Below, piece by piece: positions 1 through 6,379 of a stretch of 12,829 bases of DNA. The DNA comes from DASTYK01 sp964384585 (GTDB lineage: Bacteria; Gemmatimonadota; Gemmatimonadetes; Longimicrobiales; RSA9). Made by a program: the position numbers and the translations under genes. A model generated the notes under the pieces. The model had not been told where the DNA came from. It searched no databases and worked only from the letters and a program-made list of their open reading frames with translations. How positions within the stretch are numbered: position 1 is the stretch's first letter; each line of letters begins with the position of its first letter. Location of the stretch: assembly GCA_964384585.1 (NCBI GenBank), contig CAYLME010000099.1:1-12829 (forward strand). The letters run 5' to 3'.

Positions 1-51
1 CTACACATCCGCCAACCACCTACGCCATCCTCACGAGGCGTGAGGAGCGGA

Positions 52-55
52 CTTG
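52..55. repeat. Left copy of 4-bp target-site duplication (cttg)
   Basis: The bases cttg at 52-55 match cttg at 1271-1274, immediately outside the two inverted repeats of the inner IS. This sequence is itself part of the outer copy's terminal repeat, which shows that the inner element landed inside the end of the outer one. Confidence 0.75.
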
Positions 56-72
56 GGAACCTCTGAACAAGT
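56..72 (+). repeat. Left terminal inverted repeat of the inner IS
   Basis: The 17 bases ggaacctctgaacaagt pair with 1254-1270 with one mismatch at position 11. They serve as the transposase binding and cleavage end. Confidence 0.85.
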
Positions 73-163
73 GACCGGGACATCGCGAACGTTGATCACA
101 GGTCGATAGATCAGGTGTTCAATGGCGCGTGAGCGGCCCTTCTCGATGCCAAACCGCGCCGAA

Positions 164-178
164 GCCCTACTCTAGGGC
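164..178 (-). terminator. Hairpin just after the transposase stop, possible terminator
   Basis: GCCCTA (164-169), a 3-base loop and TAGGGC (173-178) form a perfect 6-bp stem, starting about 13 nt past the transposase stop. No T-run follows it on the minus strand, so intrinsic termination is uncertain. It could instead simply stabilise the transcript end. Confidence 0.3.
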
Positions 179-190
179 CTTCGCGCCCGG

Positions 191-1159
191 TCACAGGGCG
201 TACTTCTCCCCAGGGCGCAGAAGTTTTCGGCGAACCAGGTAGAGATTCGCGAGCGCGAATGCCGAGTACGCTCGCGTAGTATTCTTGGCGAGCCCACGGT
301 AGCGAGTCTTGCGGAAGCCCCACAGCACTTTGACGACCAGGAAAGAATGCTCCCCGCGCGCTCGCACGCGCGAGCGGCTGCGGTTGATCGCCTGCCAACG
401 AGCCGACAGCGGACGGTGCCGGTGACCGCGCCGGTTCACGCGATAGCGAACGCCGACTTCGGTAAAGCTGCGCCTGTCCTCCTCGTTCCAGTAGGCGCGA
501 TCCCCATAGAGCTCTCGCTCCTCTCCATGCACCAGATTCGGAAGCTGGTTCAGATCCGCCTCCGCCGCGTCCGTGGTGGTGAGACTGTGCACGATCCCAC
601 GGGTATCCGTTCCGACATGGACCTTCATCCCATGGTACCAGTTGTTCCCCTTCCGGGTCTGCCTCATCTCCGGATCGCGGGTTCCCGTCGCGTTCTTCGT
701 CGAGCTCGGAGCCGAAATAATGGTCGCATCCACGATCGTACCTTGCTTCACCAGCAGCCCTCTCTCGTCCAGCAGCGCACCGATCTCCGCGAAGATCGCC
801 TTCGCCAAATCGTTCTCCTCGAGCAGGTGCCGAAAGCGAAGAATCGTAGACTCATCCGGAACCGTGTCCTCGCCCAGCTCGATACCAACGAAACGCCGCA
901 TGGACTCGCTGTCGTAGATCGCGTCCTCGGCCGCCGGATCAGAGAGGTCAAACCACTGCTGGAGGAAATAGATCCGCAGCATCTTCTCCAGACCCAGAGG
1001 CTGCCGCCCGTTACCGGCCTTGGGATAGTGAGGCTCGATCACCCGAAGAAGCCGCGCCCACGGAATCACGGCGTTCATCTCGGCCAGGAAGCGCTCGCGG
1101 CGGGTCACCTTGCCTTTCGTGCTCCACGCGAGTGCGGCGAACGTCGGCTGCTCAGCCAT
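191..1159 (-). CDS. IS5-family DDE transposase, 322 aa, intact
   Basis: This protein cuts and inserts its own element through the inverted repeats. Residues 1-130 form the IS5-type N-terminal region (ending around the PDESTILRFRHLLEE segment), followed by the DDE core. The visible catalytic residues are D144 in VDATIISAPS, D220 in LYGDRAYWN and E270 in RARGEHSF. The IS5-group signature WYHGMKVHVGTD is at 174-185. The length of 322 aa is normal for the group. The chosen ATG has a GAGG ribosome site about 8 nt upstream, and the gene stops within the left end of the element. It is the only gene of the element, with no frameshift, so the element may still be active. Assignment to the IS5 group is secure, while the exact IS name is not known to me. 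Confidence 0.95.
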   Translation of the reverse strand: MAEQPTFAALAWSTKGKVTRRERFLAEMNAVIPWARLLRVIEPHYPKAGNGRQPLGLEKMLRIYFLQQWFDLSDPAAEDAIYDSESMRRFVGIELGEDTVPDESTILRFRHLLEENDLAKAIFAEIGALLDERGLLVKQGTIVDATIISAPSSTKNATGTRDPEMRQTRKGNNWYHGMKVHVGTDTRGIVHSLTTTDAAEADLNQLPNLVHGEERELYGDRAYWNEEDRRSFTEVGVRYRVNRRGHRHRPLSARWQAINRSRSRVRARGEHSFLVVKVLWGFRKTRYRGLAKNTTRAYSAFALANLYLVRRKLLRPGEKYAL

Positions 1160-1230
1160 GGTAGCGACCTCTTCACGGGGGTGTACGGGCGACCGACATC
1201 AAGCTACACATCCGCCAACCACCTACGCCA

Positions 1231-1249
1231 TCCTCACGAGGCGTGAGGA
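1231..1249 (-). promoter_or_regulatory. Hairpin between the IS right end and the transposase start
   Basis: TCCTCACG (1231-1238), loop agg and CGTGAGGA (1242-1249) form a perfect 8-bp stem with a 3-nt loop. The same hairpin is at 28-46 in the outer copy. It lies inside the right terminal repeat and about 70 bp upstream of the transposase start. In other IS elements, hairpins in this place limit transposase expression from outside transcripts. That role is an inference here. Confidence 0.4.
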
Positions 1250-1253
1250 GCGG

Positions 1254-1270
1254 ACTTGTGCAGAGGTTCC
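1254..1270 (-). repeat. Right terminal inverted repeat of the inner IS
   Basis: On the minus strand this reads ggaacctctgcacaagt, matching the left end in 16 of 17 bases. It lies upstream of the transposase start. Confidence 0.85.
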
Positions 1271-1286
1271 CTTGTGCAGAGGTTCC
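1255..1286. repeat. 16-bp tandem duplication created by self-insertion
   Basis: The unit cttgtgcagaggttcc occurs twice head to tail (1255-1270 and 1271-1286). The first copy is the right end of the inner IS, and the second is the right end of the outer IS starting at the target duplication. Confidence 0.9.
1271..1274. repeat. Right copy of 4-bp target-site duplication (cttg)
   Basis: This is the partner of 52-55. Because the target lay in a copy of the same terminal repeat, the insertion produced a visible 16-bp tandem duplication, cttgtgcagaggttcc, at 1255-1270 and 1271-1286. Confidence 0.75.
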
Positions 1287-1699
1287 TGAGTTCGACGACA
1301 TGGAAGCAGGAAGTGCGTGACGGGCTGCGGGATGTGTGGGCGGCTCCTACGCGCGAGGAAGCAGAAGAGCGGCTGCAGCGTCTCGTCGAGAAGGCGCGCA
1401 AGCCCGTGCCGAACCTCGCCGAGTGGATCGAGCGTACCGGCCACGAGACGCTTACGTTCCTCGGGCATTGTGCACCCGAGCACCGCCGACTGCTCAAGAC
1501 GACCAACAGCATGGAGCACGATCATGCAGAGGTGCGCCGCCGCAGTCGAGTCGTGCGAATCTTCCCGAACGAGGCGTCGCTAGTCCGCCTCCTGGGTGCG
1601 CTGGCGATCGAACGCAACGAGCAGTGGATGGAGCGCCGGTACATGGTATTCAAGCCCGGTCCGGATACGAACAGCGAACACGTCGCGCAGGTAGCGTGA
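1287..1699 (+). pseudogene. IS256-family transposase, C-terminal remnant of about 137 aa
   Basis: The remnant is recognisable from LSSTTWKQEVRDG onward. It has the pattern of Mutator/IS256 C-termini: an amphipathic helix with repeated E/R residues, then KTTNSMEHDHAEVRRRSR, and then VRIFPNEASLVRLLGALAIE, which is the very conserved IFPN and GAL block. Full family members are about 390-420 aa, so roughly two-thirds is missing, including both catalytic aspartates. The reading frame stays open leftward into the IS5 end through a TTG at 1256, which would give a chimeric 147-residue product. That is an accident of the insertion, not a functional gene. Confidence 0.9.
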
Positions 1700-1746
1700 C
1701 GCGATGCGACCGGAGGATCATTCTACAGAAAACTCAGCACTTGACC
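1287..1746 (+). mobile_element. Truncated IS256-family (Mutator-type) element, right part only
   Basis: The stretch starts abruptly at the outer IS5-type end and contains the C-terminal third of an IS256-type transposase. After the transposase stop, an AT-richer stretch at about 1719-1746 (containing ctacagaaaactcagcac and cttgacca) looks like an IS256-type terminal repeat. The left part of the element is not in the window. The exact right boundary is approximate because the matching left terminal repeat cannot be seen. Confidence 0.6.
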
Positions 1747-2006
1747 ACATCCTTCTTCGCGGGCTGACGTGGATACACAACGCCGCAATGAGCGGGGACA
1801 GATTCTGGGGATGGCGAGGGGAGAGGGCGGGTCCCGACGATGCAGTCCTCACCCTCCTGGCGCATGCGTGGACTCATGCTCGCGACTCTCTCCGTCGCGA
1901 TGAGGCTGCATTCGGTGCCTTTCGGGGCTTGCTCGAGCAGCTCGTGAGTCGGCAACACTCGCCGGCGCTCGAATTGGCGGACCGCGTCGGAGCAGCGTCG
2001 CAGTAG
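1747..2006 (+). pseudogene. 3' remnant of an unidentified gene, about 86 codons
   Basis: The frame from about 1747 to the stop at 2004-2006 encodes a helical segment containing LTLLAHAWTHARDSL, AFGAFRGLLEQLVSRQ and ALELADRVG. It is rich in Leu, Ala and Arg, as in the C-terminal helical repeats of large proteins. I do not recognise the family. The C-termini of some large signalling or defence proteins end in a similar way, but that is only an impression. No convincing start or ribosome site exists: an ATG at 1704 lies inside the IS256 terminal region. The best reading is a gene cut by the IS256 insertion. A chance open frame in high-GC DNA cannot be excluded. Confidence 0.4.
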
Positions 2007-2044
2007 CACGAATGCAGAAGGCCTGCAAGATCGAACGGCCTCAG

Positions 2045-3010
2045 CTAGACGTCGTCAGGCGCGAGCGTTACTCGTGCTCCGGCCGGAACGGCGGTCGATA
2101 CGAGGCGAATGAGCATTCGGTCAGCCACTCGCCTCAACAATCCGGTGACGGCGCGAACCCCCGCTGCGCTATCACAGTCTCGCACGACGCTAACCGCACG
2201 CCGGACAGCCTCCGGTGAGATGAGCAGCGTGTAGCCGAACGCGCTGTACGCCGGCGCGCACAACTGCAGCGCTTCACGTGTGGCGAGCGCGCACAGATCG
2301 GCCGCTGCGAGCGGAGGCATGTGCACGATCGTCCCCATCGCAATCCGCTCAGCCAGCGGCGTGATCATGCCCCACCTGATCAGCGCTGAGCTGTCCAGCG
2401 GTTCTTCCAGGCCATCGAACTGGCCAGCGCCGATTACCAGAACAGACCGAGTCGACCACACCCATGCGCCCTCGTCGATGGTGATGTCCTCACCTGCCCA
2501 GCAATTCACAAGCGACGACTGGCGGCCGGTGCGCTGCCCTTTGTCCGAATCGCCGTAGGACTGGAACGGCTCGAGTCTCATCACTTCCATATCGTCGATC
2601 AGGACGATGGCGCGATTGGCGAGCGCGGTGGCTACATCGCTACTGATAGTCGTCCGAAGCAACCCGCGCCGCATCGCATCGATGTGGTTCGTGATGTCTA
2701 CGCCTCGCCAGGTCGTTTCCGCCGTCTCTGGCATTGAGACGCGTACGAAGGGCGCGCCGAGGTGTCGGGCCAGCGCCTTCGCAGCCCAAGTCTTCCCTGA
2801 GCCGGATTCGCCATGAAGAAGGCAGCGGAGACCGGTGTGCCCGGCGAGATGCCGAACGCCGAGCAACGCAAGCGGTCGGATCACATTCTCCGGGTCACCC
2901 GCAATGTCTGCTGCGAGCTCCTGCTCGAGGATGTCGAACAGCACGGCAAAGTCTTCTGGCGTTTCGGGCCGAAGCGCATTGTCGGCATCCGGCTGCGTCC
3001 TGTACGGCAT
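2045..3010 (-). CDS. ClpX-like AAA+ ATPase, 321 aa
   Basis: This is an ATP-driven protein remodelling ATPase of the ClpX/HslU type. Walker A is GESGSGKT (67-74) and Walker B is AIVLIDDME (134-142). A ClpX-style sensor segment, SVLVIGAGQFDGLEEPLD (189-206), recalls the ICGGAF region of ClpX. An arginine-bearing LAERI segment at 219-223 follows, with a C-terminal small helical domain (about 245-305). A pore-loop-like TWRGVD (100-105) takes the place of ClpX GYVG. The N-terminal zinc domain of ClpX is absent, and the usual Walker B Glu is Asp (D140). The start has GGAG about 7 nt upstream. It follows parB in the same direction after 81 bp, so co-transcription is likely. Partner and substrate are unknown. 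The ClpX relation rests on motif order by eye. Confidence 0.8.
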   Translation of the reverse strand: MPYRTQPDADNALRPETPEDFAVLFDILEQELAADIAGDPENVIRPLALLGVRHLAGHTGLRCLLHGESGSGKTWAAKALARHLGAPFVRVSMPETAETTWRGVDITNHIDAMRRGLLRTTISSDVATALANRAIVLIDDMEVMRLEPFQSYGDSDKGQRTGRQSSLVNCWAGEDITIDEGAWVWSTRSVLVIGAGQFDGLEEPLDSSALIRWGMITPLAERIAMGTIVHMPPLAAADLCALATREALQLCAPAYSAFGYTLLISPEAVRRAVSVVRDCDSAAGVRAVTGLLRRVADRMLIRLVSTAVPAGARVTLAPDDV

Positions 3011-3091
3011 ACCATACTCCGCGTGAGGGTGGCGATCTCACGCGCAGCCTACCCGACGCGCGTACAGGACCCGAATCGCAACCGCCGGAGC

Positions 3092-4015
3092 TCATGCTGT
3101 CGGATCGTCAGGAAAGAGTACGTCGACGTCCGCGAGTGCCCGCAGAAGCGCCTGCTTCACTTCAGTCGCTTCGCGCGGTGACATCGTCGGCCGAACCTGC
3201 ACGGCGAGGTCGAAGCCGCGTCCACGCCTGCGACGTTTCACAGCGCTGGTCTGTCGCCGCGATCGCGCTGGCGCGACGGGCGCGGAACTCGGCTGAGACG
3301 TGCCGGGCTGGAGAGCCTGGAGCGCGCTCTCCTTTGTCTGGACGTCAGCGTGCTTCAAGGCTTTGTACAACACCGACTTGGACGCTTTGTCCGCGCCGCG
3401 GACAAGATCAGAAAGGCGCGGATCGAGCATTGCCTGATAGATCGTCAGGTACTGGCCGAGAACCGTGCGTTCGAGCGGCAGCACCGCCGCGAGTTCGCGG
3501 AGCGGAACGTCGTCACCTGTCTGGCTCTTCAGCGTCTCGTGCGCCGCGCCGACGATCCGCGCCGTGTGCAGCACCGAATACTCACGACGGTGGCAGTACT
3601 CGGCGGCGATGATCCGCAACGCGTCAGCTTCGCTGATGCCATTGAGAACGTGGACGCGTATGCGCGCGTCGCGACCCTCCTCGGCAACCAGCAGCTTCAC
3701 GGCGTGGCAGCGGCGATGTCCTGCGAGAATGACGTACGAGCCATCGACCTTGCGCCACACGAGCGGCGGGTCGAGCAGACCCAGGCGGCTGATGGAGAGC
3801 TTCAACTCCGCGACGTTCTCGGTCGAGTGCCGTTCGGCAGGCTGAAGCGGGTGAGCCGCCAGGCGGAACACGGAGACGGTTCGGATCTGCGCGTCGCTGC
3901 GTGCGTCGCGTTCCACATCGCTCACACGATCCGCGACCTCGCCTGCGAACGCGGTCGGCGCGTGCGTGCCGCCAGAACCGGAGAGATTCGCCGGCATCTG
4001 CTTTTTAGAGGGCAT
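3092..4015 (-). CDS. parB: ParB/Spo0J-family partition protein, 307 aa
   Basis: This is a centromere-binding protein that pairs with ParA to segregate a replicon or island. The N-terminal ParB/sulfiredoxin-like domain (about 45-125) contains ENVAELKLSISRLGLLDP and the signature GHRRCHA (99-105), the counterpart of GERRxxA in CTP-binding ParB proteins. A central helical DNA-binding part follows (about 140-220), with a likely helix-turn-helix at 172-195. After a Pro/Ser/Ala linker comes a basic stretch, KRRRRGRG (260-267), and an acidic C-terminus. The chosen ATG (4013-4015) has a strong AGGAGG 6 nt upstream and overlaps the end of parA by 11 nt. An upstream in-frame ATG at 4114 would lie deep in parA and is rejected. 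The coupled parA-parB order is typical of plasmids and integrative elements. Confidence 0.88.
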   Translation of the reverse strand: MPSKKQMPANLSGSGGTHAPTAFAGEVADRVSDVERDARSDAQIRTVSVFRLAAHPLQPAERHSTENVAELKLSISRLGLLDPPLVWRKVDGSYVILAGHRRCHAVKLLVAEEGRDARIRVHVLNGISEADALRIIAAEYCHRREYSVLHTARIVGAAHETLKSQTGDDVPLRELAAVLPLERTVLGQYLTIYQAMLDPRLSDLVRGADKASKSVLYKALKHADVQTKESALQALQPGTSQPSSAPVAPARSRRQTSAVKRRRRGRGFDLAVQVRPTMSPREATEVKQALLRALADVDVLFPDDPTA

Positions 4016-4730
4016 CGGCCACCTCCTGTGCGAGGCAGCGGAGGTCCTGCGTGAGCGGGTGCTGCGGAGCGTGCGTGAGGAGAGGCCGCTTCCAACCCGC
4101 GCTTTCGGGAACAATCACGCTCTCCCGGACTCGCGCGTGCAACACGGCGCCAGGTATCAGAGCCTCCGCTTCCGTCTCCAGCGCACGATCCAGCAGCCGG
4201 CGCCTGTCGAAGCGCGTGAGCACCGCCCGGAGCCGCGAGGCGTCCAGCCCAGCATCCTGCCAAGCGGCCCGGAGCCGACGAACTGCACGGAGCGCCGGGG
4301 GACCATCGAGCGGGACCAACACCAGTCCGTCCGGGGCGGCACGCCAGCCGGCCAGCACTACACGATTCAGCGCAGGCGGGCAGTCGATGATTACATAGCC
4401 ATAGCGCCGCTCCCTGATCGTGTTCAACGCAACCTGCAACGCGTCCGCGCTTACCGCCGCCGGCCCGTACCCAAGGGCCTCTCCCCCGGCCGCGACGTCC
4501 AAACCGAAGGCGGTGGCCCGGATTGCGTCCGCCAGGCCAGAGCGACCGGCGAGCGCGGCGGCGAGCGCCTCTCCGCCCTCATCGATTCCCAGCCAGCGCG
4601 AGGCGTCGCCCTGCACGTCCAGGTCGATGATCAGCGTACGGGCGCCCTGCGCGTATGCGGCGGCCAGGTTGACGGCCAGGGTCGTCTTGCCGACGCCGCC
4701 CTTACGCGAACTGACGATGAGTGTCTTCAT
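4005..4730 (-). CDS. parA: ParA-family partition ATPase, 241 aa
   Basis: This is a Walker-type ATPase that moves ParB-DNA complexes over the nucleoid. The deviant Walker A motif KGGVGKTT is at 10-17 with the signature lysine K10. Walker A' is IIDLDVQGDAS (34-44) and Walker B is YVIIDCPPA (112-120). The protein is short and starts directly with the ATPase domain, with no N-terminal helix-turn-helix. This resembles the small plasmid-type (type Ib-like) and integrative-element ParA proteins. The ATG follows a GAGGAG site closely, and the gene overlaps parB by 11 nt. The 218 bp upstream hold several dyads that could be an autoregulatory operator or parS. MinD- or Soj-like relatives are possible, but the parB partner argues for partition. 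Confidence 0.93.
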   Translation of the reverse strand: MKTLIVSSRKGGVGKTTLAVNLAAAYAQGARTLIIDLDVQGDASRWLGIDEGGEALAAALAGRSGLADAIRATAFGLDVAAGGEALGYGPAAVSADALQVALNTIRERRYGYVIIDCPPALNRVVLAGWRAAPDGLVLVPLDGPPALRAVRRLRAAWQDAGLDASRLRAVLTRFDRRRLLDRALETEAEALIPGAVLHARVRESVIVPESAGWKRPLLTHAPQHPLTQDLRCLAQEVADAL

Positions 4731-4851
4731 TTCTCCTCACTCTGTGGCGTTCCACCGGATGCCCGCTTCGGCGCGGAGCGACTCGGTACGATTCGCAGGG
4801 TGGAGGAGGACTCCCACCTGATACCACCCCACATCGCCACACTACCTGACG

Positions 4852-4917
4852 CCGGCCGGAAGGCGGTTCCGGACGTCCGGCAGAAGCCGACTGTCACACG
4901 ACGCAGTTATCGTCGTG
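4852..4917. promoter_or_regulatory. Cluster of dyads between parA and the divergent small gene
   Basis: Three inverted repeats lie within 66 bp: CCGGAA-5 nt-TTCCGG (4856-4872), the perfect 12-bp palindrome CCGGACGTCCGG (4869-4880), and CACGACG-7 nt-CGTCGTG (4897-4917). CCGG recurs four times at the left side (4852, 4856, 4869 and 4877). The position between two divergent genes, one of them parA, fits an operator or a ParB-binding parS site. No sequence match to a known parS is claimed. Confidence 0.5.
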
Positions 4918-4948
4918 GTGATCGACAAACCGGAGAATGGGAGGCTGG

Positions 4949-5266
4949 ATGGTGACACTCACGATCGGTGGAGCCCAACTGGACTTGGGTAGCCGTGCGG
5001 ACATCGACGAGAGCTGGATCAACAACCAGGTGAACGGCAGGCGGGCCGACGGCGAACAGGTGTGCGTAAGGGTTCGCGTACGGACAGGCGCCCTGGATCT
5101 GACACTTGCCTCAGCCGGGTGTGGAGGAGGTGGTGGAGGCCGCGGACTCACCGCCGATGAGCAGAGGCTGGTAGACCTGTGGGTGGAGCGAGGTCTATCC
5201 AGGTCGGACTTCAGCGGCGGCAATGTCGTCGCGTTTCTCAACCAGCTCTTCCGGCTGGTTGCGTAG
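4949..5266 (+). CDS. Hypothetical small protein with Gly6 linker, 105 aa
   Basis: I do not recognise this family. The start at 4949 is chosen because GGGAGG lies 4 nt upstream; an alternative ATG at 4937 has a poorly spaced site. The product seems to have two parts joined by a run of six glycines. The N-terminal half (about 1-57) is rich in alternating polar and hydrophobic residues (VTLTIGGAQLDL, CVRVRVRTGALDLTL), suggesting a small beta domain. The C-terminal half (about 65-105) is helical (LTADEQRLVDLWVERGL, VVAFLNQLFRLV). No signal peptide or membrane segment is seen. It is divergent from parA over the dyad cluster and convergent with the jetD-like gene, so it may be a regulator or small partner of either module. 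That role is speculative. Confidence 0.65.
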   Translation: MVTLTIGGAQLDLGSRADIDESWINNQVNGRRADGEQVCVRVRVRTGALDLTLASAGCGGGGGGRGLTADEQRLVDLWVERGLSRSDFSGGNVVAFLNQLFRLVA

Positions 5267-5314
5267 GCGATGAGCAGCCGCCCAAAGCCGGCCGCACCCT
5301 TCCCGCATGTCGTC

Positions 5315-6379
5315 CTAGCGGGTACTGAAGCTGCTCAGGACCTCTCGCATTACGTCCGGACCCAATACCTCTTCCGGAATACGCTGGCTCGCGTCCATGA
5401 TCGTGGCTGCGCGACCGCGCACGGACGGGTCCAGCCACTCGAGCCATTCCGCACGCAGCGGCAGGTCAGGTTTATGGGGCCATCCGCGCGGTGAACCGAA
5501 CGCCGCTGCCTGCCGAAGCATCGCCTCATGCACGGCGGTCGCCGGCTCCAATCGCGGAAGCCCGGCGGAACGCGCCGCCTCAGCGCTCGTGTGTGCGATC
5601 CGAATCCCGGGCCGATCCAGGTCACCCACATAGACGAGCCGTTCGACACGGAACGGCAGCGTCGTGATGTATCGCACCGAACGCCGGAACGTGCCGCCCC
5701 CTCCATACGCGACTAGGCCGAACCAGGAGTCCGTGAGGTTCGCGAGCTCTTCCCTCGCCTGATGGAAGCTCCCGGCGTTCTCGAACACGATCATCGCGTT
5801 GCGCTCGCCTACGCGTTCCCAGGCCAAGGGGGTCGGCTCGCGTGCGCAGCCCAGTAGATCGAGCGACAGCCGACCCTCACCGAAGAGCGACGTTCCGTGA
5901 AGCCGCACAAGTTGCTTCTCATCGCCCGTTAGCTGGAGCGATCGATGTCTGAGGGGCGCCGGCTTGTCGAACCACCCCTCTACCAGCCCTTCGTGAACCC
6001 GCTTCAGGAAGGCGATCTGGCTCGGGATTGGGCGCGCGATCGTGGTCACCCAAAGCATTTTCGGGTGCCATGGGAACGCTCTCCAGTCCCACTCGACTGG
6101 TGCCTCCGCGGCGACCCGCCTCACCTGGTGCGGCAGAGCCGGCTCCGCCCTCCGATCCCACAGGCGTCCGCGCTCGGACGGAAACTCAATGCGACCTTGA
6201 GCTTCGAGGCTCCGAAGCGCAGCGAGTAGCCATGCCCGGTTCTCTCTGCCCTGCGGTCGATTCGGGAAGGCCGTGTCGAACTCGCGCCAGAGAACGGCTT
6301 GCGGGATGCGCCGATTGCGATGGCGCTCAAGTGACGCGCCGAACTGGTCGATCCTCGCTGGATCCAGTGTCAGGCTCAT
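5315..6379 (-). CDS. JetD-like TOPRIM protein (DUF3322/DUF2220-type), 354 aa
   Basis: This is the likely nuclease subunit of a Wadjet-like SMC anti-plasmid system, in which JetD cleaves DNA that the SMC motor has extruded. The N-terminal part (1-90) looks like a winged-helix arm. LRHRSLQLTGDEKQL (143-157) and LFGEGRLSLDLL (165-176) match the DUF2220 core. The TOPRIM features are IVFENAGSF (197-205, with E200), VAYGGGGTF (223-231) and YVGDLDRPG (250-258, with D253 and D255), giving the Glu plus DxD metal site. The C-terminal RIPEEVLG also recalls JetD. The ATG overlaps the SMC stop in an ATGA, with AGGAG upstream, so translation is probably coupled. All visible active-site residues are kept, and the length is slightly short for JetD. 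It is not close enough for me to name a Wadjet subtype. Confidence 0.8.
   Translation of the reverse strand: MSLTLDPARIDQFGASLERHRNRRIPQAVLWREFDTAFPNRPQGRENRAWLLAALRSLEAQGRIEFPSERGRLWDRRAEPALPHQVRRVAAEAPVEWDWRAFPWHPKMLWVTTIARPIPSQIAFLKRVHEGLVEGWFDKPAPLRHRSLQLTGDEKQLVRLHGTSLFGEGRLSLDLLGCAREPTPLAWERVGERNAMIVFENAGSFHQAREELANLTDSWFGLVAYGGGGTFRRSVRYITTLPFRVERLVYVGDLDRPGIRIAHTSAEAARSAGLPRLEPATAVHEAMLRQAAAFGSPRGWPHKPDLPLRAEWLEWLDPSVRGRAATIMDASQRIPEEVLGPDVMREVLSSFSTR

Larger units (their letters stand above)
56..1270 (-). mobile_element. Complete IS5-family insertion sequence (IS5 group), 1215 bp
   Basis: The ends are imperfect 17-bp inverted repeats: ggaacctctgaacaagt at 56-72 and its reverse complement at 1254-1270, with 16 of 17 bases matching. 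Their form (GGAA...GAACAAG) resembles the termini of IS5 itself. The element is flanked by the 4-bp direct repeat cttg (52-55 and 1271-1274), the duplication length expected for the IS5 group. It carries one transposase gene on the minus strand and about 135 bp of non-coding left end. Length, single gene, ends and target duplication all agree, and nothing looks degraded. Confidence 0.88.
1..1286 (-). mobile_element. Outer IS5-family copy, only its right end in window, split by the inner copy
   Basis: Bases 1-55 are identical to bases 1204-1258 of the inner element, that is, to its transposase-upstream right end. The missing last 12 bases of that end, tgcagaggttcc, reappear at 1275-1286 directly after the inner element. 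Read without the inner element and one copy of its 4-bp target duplication, 1-55 plus 1275-1286 form a perfect right end of the same IS. The transposase of this outer copy would lie to the left of the window and is not seen. The perfect 55-bp identity implies that the two copies are recent. A collapsed or mis-joined assembly of tandem copies is the main alternative. Confidence 0.8.

Noticed and set aside
1..190. CRISPR-like direct repeats because of the 55-bp and 16-bp repeats
   Set aside because: The repeats are explained fully by the two IS copies. There is no regular spacing and there are no spacers.
347..1246. Long plus-strand open frame of 299 codons across the IS
   Set aside because: It is antisense to the intact IS5-type transposase, whose DDE motifs are all on the minus strand. 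The Arg- and Pro-rich product is typical of high-GC shadow frames.
4016..4114. Upstream start for parB at 4114
   Set aside because: The extra 33 residues are Arg/Ser-rich shadow sequence of parA. The ATG at 4015 has a strong AGGAGG and gives normal parA-parB coupling.
5267..5314. Possible terminator between the convergent small gene and jetD-like gene
   Set aside because: Only a 5-bp CCCGC/GCGGG stem with an 11-nt loop and no T-run is seen, which is too weak to report.
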